From Lachnospiraceae bacterium UBA7109 (lineage in GTDB: Bacteria; Bacillota; Clostridia; Lachnospirales; Lachnospiraceae): 30,006 nt of DNA. The position numbers and the translations under genes are program-made. The notes beneath the pieces are model-generated. The model saw only the letters and a program-made list of their open reading frames with translations, made no database searches and was not told the origin of the DNA. Of the stretch, positions 1 to 7,979 are shown in pieces. The DNA is taken from contig DKYD01000027.1 of NCBI GenBank assembly GCA_002492335.1, forward strand, positions 666-30,671, given 5' to 3'. Position 1 is the stretch's first letter. Each line of letters begins with the position of its first letter.

Positions 1-710
1 CCTTCTTTCCTCCCCTCTTCTCTCGCCTGCTTTTCTCCAAGCGCTTTTTCTTCCCATGCCTGCATATATTTCACTCCCACCTTTTCACTGGATTTGATTT
101 CTGCTATACGCTTCTGCATATCTTTAATACGCCTGCTTTCACATCTCTGACTGACTTCCTCTGTCGTATGCTCAATATAATGCAGAAGCTCGATCAGCTC
201 AGGGTTGACATTCTCTTCCCGGACTCCATGCGTATTCAGAAATATCCGGACCGCTCCATCCTCAAGCCTGACACCTGGTTCTTCCTCACATTGCATCTGA
301 AACGTATACTGATAGAGTCCCTTCCCAAACAGATCAAACGGCATGATCAGGATGATATACACCTGGTTGAGCTTATTAAAGTCAGTCTCGCCGGGCTCTA
401 ATAGCTTTGCGTCAATCATGCTCTGGTATAACCGGCTTCTCTTCGGAAGATTCTTCGTATTCTCCACCTGCACTTCCGTATCATAGACGACGTCCTCCGT
501 GTCCCACGCCCATACATCCAGCTTCACAAACCGGTTAAATGGCGCTGTCCTCTGCTCCTTCTCCGTCTGGGGCAGATATTTTAACGCAATCTCTTTCCCG
601 AGAATGATCTCCAGCACATTCTTCATGATTACCGGATCCTCCATCGCCTCTGCAAATAAAAAGCGGTCTAACAGATTCAAATCCTTTAATTCTTTTCTTT
701 TTGTTGTCAT
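1..710 (-). CDS. Rpn-family recombination-promoting nuclease / PD-(D/E)XK transposase-like protein (C-terminus beyond window)
   Basis: An open frame begins at ATG 710 and runs 236 codons to the left edge with no stop, so the 3' end is missing. The start is preceded by AAAGGAG at good distance. The N-terminus (MTTKRKELKDLNLLDRFLF) and the segment FVKLDVWAWD followed by YDTEVQ fit the PD-(D/E)XK nuclease core of the Rpn family, with D65, E79 and Q81 as the likely D-ExQ metal-binding residues. The last visible part (from about residue 185) is a charged helix rich in E, K and R, usual for the repetitive C-terminal tail of these proteins. Rpn proteins are DNA endonucleases that promote RecA-independent recombination; many are cargo or remnants of mobile DNA. 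A second, truncated member is at 11504-11857. The family assignment is firm; the biological role is inference. Confidence 0.85.
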   Translation of the reverse strand, partial: MTTKRKELKDLNLLDRFLFAEAMEDPVIMKNVLEIILGKEIALKYLPQTEKEQRTAPFNRFVKLDVWAWDTEDVVYDTEVQVENTKNLPKRSRLYQSMIDAKLLEPGETDFNKLNQVYIILIMPFDLFGKGLYQYTFQMQCEEEPGVRLEDGAVRIFLNTHGVREENVNPELIELLHYIEHTTEEVSQRCESRRIKDMQKRIAEIKSSEKVGVKYMQAWEEKALGEKQAREEGRKE

Positions 711-727
711 GCTCCTTTTCTCCTTTC

Positions 728-756
728 ATTATACGGAAAAATGCAGAAACATACAA
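728..756 (-). promoter_or_regulatory. Candidate sigma-A promoter proximal to the Rpn-family gene
   Basis: Reading the minus strand, TTGTAT (751-756) and TATAAT (728-733) are separated by 17 nt. The -10 is perfect and the -35 is weak (3 of 6). The start codon lies 18 nt downstream, so the leader would be very short. A second, more distal candidate is at 888-916. Confidence 0.45.
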
Positions 757-798
757 CATCTCTCCGCCATATTTTATTAACCTAAGCCTTGAATTTTC

Positions 799-881
799 GG
801 GCGATATGCCCTTTTTATCAGCGGACTGATAAAAGAATTTCAGATCATTATAATGAATCTTCTCAACAGCCGAATGGCTGT
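799..881 (-). promoter_or_regulatory. Structured leader: three consecutive hairpins upstream of the Rpn-family gene
   Basis: Three short perfect inverted repeats follow one another: ACAGCC/GGCTGT (866-871 with 876-881, 4-nt loop), TTTTATCAG/CTGATAAAA (813-821 with 826-834, 4-nt loop) and GGGC/GCCC (799-802 with 808-811). They would all lie in the transcript from the distal promoter at 888-916. No coding frame explains them. The last one is followed by a T-run on the plus strand, so a weak plus-strand terminator is an alternative reading. Confidence 0.4.
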
Positions 882-887
882 AAAGTG

Positions 888-916
888 ATACTATCATAGA
901 TAGCCGTATTTGTCCA
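888..916 (-). promoter_or_regulatory. Candidate distal sigma-A promoter
   Basis: Minus strand TGGACA (911-916, 5 of 6 to consensus), 17-nt spacer, TAGTAT (888-893, 4 of 6). It would place about 170 nt of hairpin-rich leader before the Rpn-family start at 710. The rest of the 711-992 interval holds only a 12-bp palindrome CTGAACGTTCAG and no gene. Confidence 0.4.
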
Positions 917-992
917 TTTAAATTTTATAAAATCATTTTGTTGTCTGAACGTTCAGGAAACTGTGAAAATGAAATCGGAAAAGCTGTAAAAT

Positions 993-1922
993 CTATAAAA
1001 GATGCTTAAATATTTCATCTACTGCCTGTTCATAAGCCTTTACATCCGTCGCCTTCTTAATTTTCTTTAACAGCTTCTCACTCTCCGGAAAAAGTCTTCC
1101 CATATAGACCCACAGTTCTTTCATTTTAAATAATACATTTTTATCCCCAAAGCTTAAATCCATATAATCTTTCAGAACCTGATTATGAAATGACCGCAGA
1201 CGTTCTCCATCCACTCTGTCCATTCCCCGGAGTTCTTCCGCAAGACCCGGATTCCCGGTCAGTCCTCTGCCCAGCATAATCATCTCAATGCCCGGAAATC
1301 TCGTTACTATTTTCTCATAATCATGTTTTGAAAAAATATCTCCATTATAACATACCGGATTTTTACTCTCCCTGTATGCATACGCGAATGCTTCCAGGTT
1401 CGGAATATTTTTATAAAAGTCCTGCTGAATCCTTGGATGAATAATCAGCTCTTTTACCGGATACTGATTGTAAATATCAAGAAGTCTCACAAACTCTTCC
1501 GGAGAATCCTTTCCAATCCTTGTCTTAATAGAGATTGTAACATCTGCCTGGTTATAAATCGTATCCAGAAATCGTTCCAGCTCCTCCGGCTTCGCCAGAA
1601 ATCCAGAACCCCTTCCTTTCGTCACAACTGTTTTGGAAGGGCATCCAAGATTCAGATTAACTTCCTTATAACCATATCTTTTCAATTTTTCGACTGTATC
1701 AAGGAATCCTTCTGCAGAATTACTCATAATCTGCGGCACAAGATACATGCCTTCATTATGTTCAGGAATGACTTCATTCAATTCCTTTTTGCTAAATCCT
1801 TTTTTGCTGTGTGGTACAAGAAAAGGAGTAAAATATTTATCCATCGGCGCAAAATATTTATGATACGCCTTCCTGTATATAAATGTTGTAATCCCTTCCA
1901 GGGGAGCCATATAATATTTCAT
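993..1922 (-). CDS. dus: tRNA-dihydrouridine synthase (Dus family)
   Basis: This is an FMN-dependent flavoenzyme of 309 residues that reduces uridine to dihydrouridine in the tRNA D-loop. The N-terminal MKYYMAPLEGIT is the family's flavin-binding TIM-barrel start. NLNLGCPSKTV carries the catalytic acid Cys94, followed by a glycine-rich stretch, and IIHPR and MLGRGLTGNPGL match the later FMN/phosphate-binding strands. I chose ATG 1922 because the residues up to there match the family start and AGGAG sits 9 nt upstream; an in-frame extension to 1985 would only add unrelated residues. It follows ntpD on the same strand with a possible attenuator between them, so it may be read partly from the ATPase operon. 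The subtype (DusA, B or C) is not decidable by eye. Confidence 0.93.
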   Translation of the reverse strand: MKYYMAPLEGITTFIYRKAYHKYFAPMDKYFTPFLVPHSKKGFSKKELNEVIPEHNEGMYLVPQIMSNSAEGFLDTVEKLKRYGYKEVNLNLGCPSKTVVTKGRGSGFLAKPEELERFLDTIYNQADVTISIKTRIGKDSPEEFVRLLDIYNQYPVKELIIHPRIQQDFYKNIPNLEAFAYAYRESKNPVCYNGDIFSKHDYEKIVTRFPGIEMIMLGRGLTGNPGLAEELRGMDRVDGERLRSFHNQVLKDYMDLSFGDKNVLFKMKELWVYMGRLFPESEKLLKKIKKATDVKAYEQAVDEIFKHLL

Positions 1923-1967
1923 CCCATAATACTCCTGACAGTTTCTTCTCTTCTGATATCCATTCAA

Positions 1968-2015
1968 AACCCCGACAACTGACAACTGTTTTTACAGATA
2001 TCCGCTGACGGGGTT
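1968..2015 (-). terminator. Possible terminator/attenuator between ntpD and dus
   Basis: On the minus strand AACCCCG (2009-2015) pairs with CGGGGTT (1968-1974), followed by TT. An inner CTGT-AAAA-ACAG hairpin lies within the long loop. It sits immediately after the ntpD stop and before the dus ribosome-binding site. The U-tract is short, so partial read-through is likely. The left arm adjoins a GACAACT tandem repeat. Confidence 0.4.
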
Positions 2016-2029
2016 CTGATTATCCACCT

Positions 2030-2689
2030 CTATGCTCTCTCGCTATAGCGGTGTGCTTCTTCAAGCATCATATCTTTTACTTTCATCAGACGAATCTGGG
2101 AGCTTCTCTCATTCTCATCCAGCTTCATCGTAATATACTTAATTGTTTCCTGTGCCTCCGGAATTGTCACATGCTCTAACGCATTTACACGACGTCTTGT
2201 CTTTTCAATTTCCGCCGCCATAAGCTGGCACGCTTTTTCCGTCTCTGCAAGCTTCAACATATCCGGCAGAATGTCCGCCAGTGATTTCACTGCACCGTCC
2301 AGATCACTGGAGGTAAATGCAAAACCATAAGAATAGATATCATTTGCATCTGCAGTTCTTGTCTTTGTATCAAAAACCGGAATATTAACACTCATGACAT
2401 TTCTCTGGTCTACTTCCAGGTTTACTTCCTGCTTCGGAGCCATAAGTGCCGTATTTAATGTTGCCTCATCCATTCCGGCCTTAGCAATGACAAAATTCTT
2501 ATTTGCAGATTGGATTCCGGCTTCTACTTTCTGGCGCAGTGCCATATTCTCCTTTACCAACTCCAGAAACTGCCGCATCAGCTCGTCACGCTTATCTTTT
2601 AAAAGCTTGTGGCCTCTTCTTGCTGTGACAAGTTTTCTCTTTGTTTTGGTCAGTTCCATACGGGTAGGAGTAATTTGTTTTGATGCCAA
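2030..2689 (-). CDS. ntpD: V-type ATP synthase subunit D (central stalk)
   Basis: Subunit D forms the central rotating shaft inside the A3B3 head of V/A-type ATPases. The 219-residue protein has the typical start (ASKQITPTRMELTKTKRK) and HKLLKDKRDELMRQFLEL. It is almost wholly alpha-helical, with two long coiled-coil segments at the N- and C-termini (about 1-75 and 150-215). Length is normal for the family. The start codon is TTG (2687-2689), supported by GGAGGT 6 nt upstream and by conservation of the next residues. It is the last subunit gene of the operon, separated from ntpB by a 153-nt gap that holds a palindromic repeat. Confidence 0.95.
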   Translation of the reverse strand: MASKQITPTRMELTKTKRKLVTARRGHKLLKDKRDELMRQFLELVKENMALRQKVEAGIQSANKNFVIAKAGMDEATLNTALMAPKQEVNLEVDQRNVMSVNIPVFDTKTRTADANDIYSYGFAFTSSDLDGAVKSLADILPDMLKLAETEKACQLMAAEIEKTRRRVNALEHVTIPEAQETIKYITMKLDENERSSQIRLMKVKDMMLEEAHRYSERA

Positions 2690-2774
2690 TTTGCTACCTC
2701 CGTTTCTATCCCACTTCCCGCCATGCCCAGCTCGATTCCGCTTCGCTCCTTCTCGCTGTGGGCTGACGCCCTAT

Positions 2775-2835
2775 GCATCTGTCGGTCATTCGCTTTGGGT
2801 AAGCAAGCTTCCCCATGCGAATGACCGACAGATGC
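2775..2835. repeat. Intergenic palindromic repeat inside the V-ATPase operon
   Basis: A perfect 19-bp inverted repeat: GCATCTGTCGGTCATTCGC at 2775-2793 and its complement at 2817-2835, with a 23-nt centre that itself can pair (GGG/CCC and AAGC/GCTT). Together with about 70 nt of flanking GC-richer sequence towards ntpD it fills the ntpB-ntpD gap. No protein explains it; a frame crosses it but has no family match I recognise. It looks like a dispersed REP/MITE-type element, though only one copy is in this window. Confidence 0.75.
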
Positions 2836-2842
2836 GCATGGC

Positions 2843-4216
2843 TTACTGCTTATCATAGTACATATCTAAGAATTTATCATCGATTCGTTTCAGCTCTGCT
2901 CTTGGCAGCATGGATAACAGTTTCCAGCCGATTTCCAGTGTTTCTTCTATCGGGCGGTCATTGTTATATCCCTGTGATACGTATTCTTTCTCAAATGCTT
3001 CTGCAAATGCCGCATACTTCAGATCAATCTCTGTAAGCGCTGCCTCTCCCAGAATTGTCATAAGTTCTTTTGCATCTTTTCCACGGGAGTATGCTGCAAA
3101 TAACTGGTTCATCGTATTTGCATGGTCTGCTCTTGTCTTTCCTTCTCCGATACCTTTATCCTTCAGACGGGAAAGGGACGGCAGTACGTCGATCGGAGGC
3201 TGAACTCCTTTGCGGAACAGCTCACGGCTTAAGATTACCTGTCCTTCTGTAATGTATCCGGTCAAATCAGGAATCGGATGTGTTTTATCATCTTCCGGCA
3301 TGGTCAGAATCGGAATCATTGTTATACTTCCGTTTTTCCCTCTCTGCCGCCCTGCTCTTTCATACATGGTCGCAAGGTCTGTATACATATATCCCGGATA
3401 ACCACGACGGCCCGGAACTTCCTTCTTTGCGGCAGATACTTCACGAAGCGCATCTGCATAGTTCGTAATATCTGTCAGAATGACCAATACATGCATATCC
3501 TTTTCAAATGCAAGATACTCTGCTGCTGTCAGAGCCATACGAGGAGTTGCGATACGCTCTACCGCAGGGTCATTTGCCAGATTGATAAACAAAACCGTTC
3601 TGTCAATCGCCCCGGTCTCTTTAAAGGATTCAATAAAATAGTTGGACTCTTCAAATGTAATACCCATTGCAGCAAATACAACGGCGAACTTCTCATCGGT
3701 TCCACGAACCTTTGCCTGTCTTGCGATCTGCGCGGCAAGCTGTGAATGCGGCAGACCGGAACAGGAGAAAATCGGAAGCTTCTGTCCACGAACCAGTGTG
3801 TTCAGACCGTCAATCGCAGATACTCCTGTCTGGATAAACTCCTCCGGGTATACACGTGCCGCCGGATTCATCGGCAAGCCATTAATATCTCTTCTTTCCT
3901 CCGGAAGAATCTCAGGACCGTCATCAATCGGACGACCCAGTCCGTCAAATACTCGTCCCAGCATATCCCCGGAAACTCCAAGCTCCATGCTTCGTCCGAG
4001 AAAACGTACTTTACTGTTGCTCAGGTTAATTCCCGCAGCATTTTCATAAAGCTGTACAACAACATCCTGTCCATCTACTTCCAGAACTTTACAACGACGT
4101 TTCTCACCGCTTGCAAGCTCAATCTCACCAAGCTCGTCATATGCGACACCCTCTACGCCTTTTACCATCATAAGCGGTCCGGCAACTTCCTGTATGGTTC
4201 TATATTCCTTTGGCAT
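2843..4216 (-). CDS. ntpB: V-type ATP synthase subunit B (non-catalytic head subunit)
   Basis: Subunit B alternates with A in the hexameric ATPase head and contributes to the nucleotide-site interface. The protein is 457 residues, the usual length. It starts MPKEYRTIQEVAGPL (beta-barrel domain). In place of a Walker A loop it has SCSGLPHSQ (151-159), the hallmark of the non-catalytic subunit. Further family segments are VFAAMGITFEESNYF, LTDITNYADALREVSAAK and PGRRGYPGYMYTDLATMYERAGR. The start is 2 nt after the ntpA stop, and its GGAGG lies inside the end of ntpA, so the two are almost certainly translationally coupled. Confidence 0.97.
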   Translation of the reverse strand: MPKEYRTIQEVAGPLMMVKGVEGVAYDELGEIELASGEKRRCKVLEVDGQDVVVQLYENAAGINLSNSKVRFLGRSMELGVSGDMLGRVFDGLGRPIDDGPEILPEERRDINGLPMNPAARVYPEEFIQTGVSAIDGLNTLVRGQKLPIFSCSGLPHSQLAAQIARQAKVRGTDEKFAVVFAAMGITFEESNYFIESFKETGAIDRTVLFINLANDPAVERIATPRMALTAAEYLAFEKDMHVLVILTDITNYADALREVSAAKKEVPGRRGYPGYMYTDLATMYERAGRQRGKNGSITMIPILTMPEDDKTHPIPDLTGYITEGQVILSRELFRKGVQPPIDVLPSLSRLKDKGIGEGKTRADHANTMNQLFAAYSRGKDAKELMTILGEAALTEIDLKYAAFAEAFEKEYVSQGYNNDRPIEETLEIGWKLLSMLPRAELKRIDDKFLDMYYDKQ

Positions 4217-4218
4217 AA

Positions 4219-5985
4219 TTAGAAGTCCTCCTTCCCGAATGCGCCTGCAATCTCTGCGCTTAATTCATTCATAATTTTTTCGTATTCTGTTTCAATATCC
4301 TCTGCCAGTGTATATTTATAACGGCCAATTCTTTCTCGTACGTTCATTCCAAGAAGCTCTTTCATAGAAGCCCCATCATTCAGCGCTTCAGATGACTGCT
4401 CATAAAATGCGACTACCAGTTTCATCATCAGATACTGTTTCCGAAGCGGGGTATAAGTATCTACTTCATGGAAAGAATTCTGATGCAGGAAGTCCTCACG
4501 AATAGAACGGGCCGCTTCCATTTTCAGACGGTCAGACGGTGACAACGCATCCATACCTACCATCTGTACAATTTCCTCTAATGCTGCTTCTTCCGTCAGA
4601 AGGCTCATCATCTTCTGGCGGTCTTCCATCCAGTCCTCTGCAACCGTATTGTTAAACCAGTCTTTCATATTATCCAGATACAGCGAATAACTTGTCAGCC
4701 AGTTAATCGCCGGGAAATGCCTCTTATATGCAAGTGCAGAATCCAGTCCCCAGAATACCTTTACGATACGAAGGGTTGCCTGGGATACCGGCTCGGAAGT
4801 ATCTCCACCCGGAGGGGATACCGCACCGATAACAGACAGTGAACCCTCTCGTCCATCTTGACCAAGAGAAACCACACGTCCGGCTCTCTCATAGAACTCC
4901 GCAAGACGGGAACCGAGGTATGCCGGATAACCTTCCTCACCTGGCATCTCTTCCAGACGTCCGGACATCTCACGAAGCGCCTCTGCCCACCGGGAAGTGG
5001 AATCCGCCATAAGCGCTACGGAGTATCCCATATCACGGAAATACTCCGCAATTGTAATACCTGTATAAATAGATGCCTCACGGGCTGCAAACGGCATATC
5101 TGATGTGTTTGCGATCAGAACCGTTCTTTCCATAAGGGAACGTCCCGTTTTCGGATCCTTCAGTTCCGGGAACTCGTTCAGAACGTCTGTCATCTCATTT
5201 CCACGCTCTCCACATCCGATATATACGACAATATCTGCCTCTGCCCACTTTGCAAGCTGATGCTGGATAACAGTCTTTCCGCTTCCGAATGGTCCCGGTA
5301 CGGCTGCCACACCACCCTTTGCAATCGGGAAAAATGTATCAACAACACGCTGACCGGTAACAAGCGGTGCATTAAGCGGAAGCTTCTTTACATATGGACG
5401 GCCTTTACGAACCGGCCACTTCTGCATCATAGTAAGCTCTTTCTCTCCATCCTTTGCTGCTATGACTGCCACGACTTCTTCTACCGTAAACTGACCTACC
5501 TTGATTTCTTTTACTGTACCGGACACTCCATATGGAACCATAATTTTCTGCTGTACAACAGCTGTTTCCTGAACCGTGCCAAGAATGTCTCCCGGCTCCA
5601 CTTCATCCCCGATCTTTGCCACAGGAATAAAATCCCACTTTTTATCTCTTTTCAGGGAAGCAACCTCCACACCACGTTGCAGATTATTTCCCGAAATTTT
5701 CATAATATCATCAAGCGGACGCTGGATTCCATCATAAATGCTCGTAATCAGCCCCGGTCCAAGCTCAACAGACATCGGCGCACCTGTAGATTCTACCGGT
5801 TCACCGGGACCAAGTCCTGATGTCTCTTCATATACCTGAATCGACGCCTCATCTCCATGCATCTCGATGATTTCTCCAATCAGACGCTGCTTACTTACAC
5901 GGACAACGTCAGACATGTTGGCATCCCGCATCCCGGATGCGATGACCAACGGTCCTGCTACTTTTTTAATTGTACCTGTACTCAT
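4219..5985 (-). CDS. ntpA: V-type ATP synthase subunit A (catalytic)
   Basis: Subunit A binds and hydrolyses (or makes) ATP in the soluble head. The protein is 588 residues, full length. The Walker A motif GPFGSGKT is at 231-238, followed by YIGCGERGNEMTDVL containing the catalytic-region glutamate, and later ALMADSTSRWAEALREMSGRL and EGYPAYLGSRLAEFYERAGR. The long insertion (non-homologous region, about residues 110-200) typical of V/A-type A subunits and absent from F-type beta is present. It is preceded by AAAGGTGA and lies 53 nt after the F-subunit gene. Confidence 0.98.
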   Translation of the reverse strand: MSTGTIKKVAGPLVIASGMRDANMSDVVRVSKQRLIGEIIEMHGDEASIQVYEETSGLGPGEPVESTGAPMSVELGPGLITSIYDGIQRPLDDIMKISGNNLQRGVEVASLKRDKKWDFIPVAKIGDEVEPGDILGTVQETAVVQQKIMVPYGVSGTVKEIKVGQFTVEEVVAVIAAKDGEKELTMMQKWPVRKGRPYVKKLPLNAPLVTGQRVVDTFFPIAKGGVAAVPGPFGSGKTVIQHQLAKWAEADIVVYIGCGERGNEMTDVLNEFPELKDPKTGRSLMERTVLIANTSDMPFAAREASIYTGITIAEYFRDMGYSVALMADSTSRWAEALREMSGRLEEMPGEEGYPAYLGSRLAEFYERAGRVVSLGQDGREGSLSVIGAVSPPGGDTSEPVSQATLRIVKVFWGLDSALAYKRHFPAINWLTSYSLYLDNMKDWFNNTVAEDWMEDRQKMMSLLTEEAALEEIVQMVGMDALSPSDRLKMEAARSIREDFLHQNSFHEVDTYTPLRKQYLMMKLVVAFYEQSSEALNDGASMKELLGMNVRERIGRYKYTLAEDIETEYEKIMNELSAEIAGAFGKEDF

Positions 5986-6038
5986 TTGGACGAATCACCT
6001 TTCCTTCCTCTTTTCTACTGCTTTGCCCTGTACATGGC

Positions 6039-6353
6039 TCAGCTAAATAATATGTCGGAGCCTACCGCCTGTTCTACGGATTTCTTAACACTTACGACGC
6101 CTGCTCCGGTATTTCCTGAAACACCCGGAATCTGGATAATTGCCGGTATTACCTGCTCCTTATATTTTTCAATCTCATGTTCCAGCTCTGCTGCCAGCGC
6201 CTCTGTAATATAGATAATTCCATATTTTCCTCCGGCAAGCCTGCGCAGCATCTCTCCGGCCTCTTCATGGGTACTTACCGGAAATGTATTCAGACCCAGT
6301 GCTGCAAAACCATAGATACTGTCATAATCACCTAATACCGCAATTCTATACAT
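6039..6353 (-). CDS. ntpG: V-type ATP synthase subunit F (central stalk)
   Basis: Subunit F binds subunit D in the central stalk. In the Enterococcus ntp nomenclature this gene is ntpG; elsewhere it is atpF. The 104-residue protein has the expected size and start: MYRIAVLGDYDSIYGFAALG, then a Rossmann-like fold with GIIYITEALAAEL and IPAIIQIPG. The start codon overlaps the end of the C-subunit gene by 8 nt, which indicates coupled translation. Confidence 0.95.
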   Translation of the reverse strand: MYRIAVLGDYDSIYGFAALGLNTFPVSTHEEAGEMLRRLAGGKYGIIYITEALAAELEHEIEKYKEQVIPAIIQIPGVSGNTGAGVVSVKKSVEQAVGSDILFS

Positions 6354-7314
6354 ACATCTCCCTTACCCTTTCTCGGATAGAATCATCCGGTAATTCATTA
6401 AGTTTGCCGGAAAGAATGATTCGTACCGTTTTAATTTCATTCTGTCTCGCAATTACATAGGCCACAATCGGTCCAATTGTAAATGCATTATATTTCTGCG
6501 GACTGATGGTCTGAATGATACGATTATCACACCAGCGTTCAAAGGAAGACGGTGACTCAGCAAGCGCTTCCGCTCCCTGTGCATACACAGTATCCTTCAA
6601 ATATTCCTGTATGGCATCCATACCATTCAGCGCTGCCTTTGCAAGACGTGACACATCTACACTTCCACATTCTGCCATTGCCCTTTTCATAAACTCCAGT
6701 GATTTCGCGGTTCGCTGTGAACGTACGGCAATCTTGATATCTGCAACAGCCACCGTGGATTCAGCATAATCCCGGATGATCGCATCCTCCGCTTCCTGTC
6801 CGGCATGGTACACCGCATCAAGCGCCGCCCTGTCAATAATCACATCACACAACTGGCCGTCTCCTGTATGAAGAAGACATTCATATGCCTCTTTAGCTGC
6901 ATCCTGCATAAAAGCAGGAAGTTTTGTGAAATCCTTTTCCTGTATAATTGCCCGCATCTCTTCCCCCGGAATCGAAACATCATCATAAAAGATATGACGG
7001 CTCTTCTCCGACGTACATACTTCTTTGATTGCCGCTTTCAGATTATGGAACAGTTTCGGGTATGACAGAACGTCAAACTTATCCATATCAATCTTCAATT
7101 CTTTTATTACTTCCCAGATCTTCTCTTCTTCTCTTCCGAGAATTGCCTCGGCTTCCATCGGAATATCCGCTCCTCCCCAGCCTTTCTCTACGAGAAACTG
7201 CAGACACTGTTCATAATCCGAACATGCAATCAGCCGGTCAATTACCGCATTGGAAAATAACGCAGTCTCCAGAGACCGTATGCGCGCAACCGCGTAGGTA
7301 TATTGTTCACTCAT
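6346..7314 (-). CDS. ntpC: V-type ATP synthase subunit C
   Basis: Subunit C is the funnel-shaped adaptor (equivalent to subunit d) that joins the central shaft to the membrane rotor ring. The protein is 322 residues and mostly helical, starting MSEQYTYAVARIRSLETALFS, and ends with NAFTIGPIVAYVIARQNEIK followed by IRIILSGK-type residues (VRIILSGKLNEL), a strong family signature. It follows ntpE by 21 nt and overlaps the F-subunit gene by 8 nt. Confidence 0.95.
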   Translation of the reverse strand: MSEQYTYAVARIRSLETALFSNAVIDRLIACSDYEQCLQFLVEKGWGGADIPMEAEAILGREEEKIWEVIKELKIDMDKFDVLSYPKLFHNLKAAIKEVCTSEKSRHIFYDDVSIPGEEMRAIIQEKDFTKLPAFMQDAAKEAYECLLHTGDGQLCDVIIDRAALDAVYHAGQEAEDAIIRDYAESTVAVADIKIAVRSQRTAKSLEFMKRAMAECGSVDVSRLAKAALNGMDAIQEYLKDTVYAQGAEALAESPSSFERWCDNRIIQTISPQKYNAFTIGPIVAYVIARQNEIKTVRIILSGKLNELPDDSIRERVREMYV

Positions 7315-7335
7315 ATTAACCCTCCCGTTTACGCT

Positions 7336-7929
7336 CTACGCAAATAATAATTCCCGAACCTGATCGGATAATTCATCTTTCTTTTCATCGAACATTGCCC
7401 GAAGCGTGCAGTTTTCTTCAATACCTCCATAAGCAAGAACGAACCCATTTTCAATATTTCTTCCTTCTTCAGATATCTTAAGGCTTCCGCCCTTTGCCCC
7501 GGCAATTTTGCTTACCTGAGCTTCATATCCGGAAGGCATTCTTTCCAGATCCGCAGAGGAGAAAAACATCTCTCCTGCTTCCGGCAGCACATATTTCTCA
7601 AGCAATTTAAGAAGCATGGCAAAGTATTCCTCTGTCTCCATTCCTGCAAGTGTATGATACGCTTTATCAAGAATATCTCTGATCAGATTCTGCTTTGCTT
7701 CAAGGATTCTTGTTCTCTTCTGCAGATCAATGGAAGAGGCTGTTCTCTCCCTGTAATTTGCAATATCCTTTTCAGAATCCTGAAGAATCTTTTTACTTAT
7801 TATTTCCGCTTCTGCATTTGCCTGACTGATTATTTCTTCTGCCTGCGCCTGTGCCCCTTCTATCTTCAACCGGGCCTCCGCTTTCGCCTCATCCAGAATC
7901 TGGCTTTTCATTTTATCTAATCCAGCCAT
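7336..7929 (-). CDS. ntpE: V-type ATP synthase subunit E (peripheral stalk)
   Basis: Subunit E pairs with G/H to form the stator stalks. The 197-residue protein has a long Ala/Glu/Gln-rich coiled coil in the first 100 residues (DEAKAEARLKIEGAQAQAEE) and a globular C-terminal domain with NGFVLAYGGIEENCTLRAMF, matching the family's conserved GGI..N motif. The start ATG 7929 is well spaced in the operon, 50 nt after ntpK. Confidence 0.92.
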   Translation of the reverse strand: MAGLDKMKSQILDEAKAEARLKIEGAQAQAEEIISQANAEAEIISKKILQDSEKDIANYRERTASSIDLQKRTRILEAKQNLIRDILDKAYHTLAGMETEEYFAMLLKLLEKYVLPEAGEMFFSSADLERMPSGYEAQVSKIAGAKGGSLKISEEGRNIENGFVLAYGGIEENCTLRAMFDEKKDELSDQVRELLFA

Positions 7930-7979
7930 CGCTTACGCACTCCTTTTTCTGATTTCTTTACCCTGTCTGTGTACTGCAA

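Noticed and set aside
535..897. 120-codon minus-strand frame over the Rpn-family start
   Set aside because: It overlaps the Rpn-family reading frame in another phase, crosses the leader hairpins and resembles no protein; the ATG at 710 with its ribosome-binding site is the real start.
2650..2856. 68-codon frame across the ntpB-ntpD gap
   Set aside because: It is the translation of the palindromic repeat and overlaps both neighbours; no ribosome-binding site or protein-like composition.
3278..4222. Plus-strand frames opposite the ATPase A and B genes
   Set aside because: They mirror conserved coding sequence of the ATPase subunits and have no family features or start signals.
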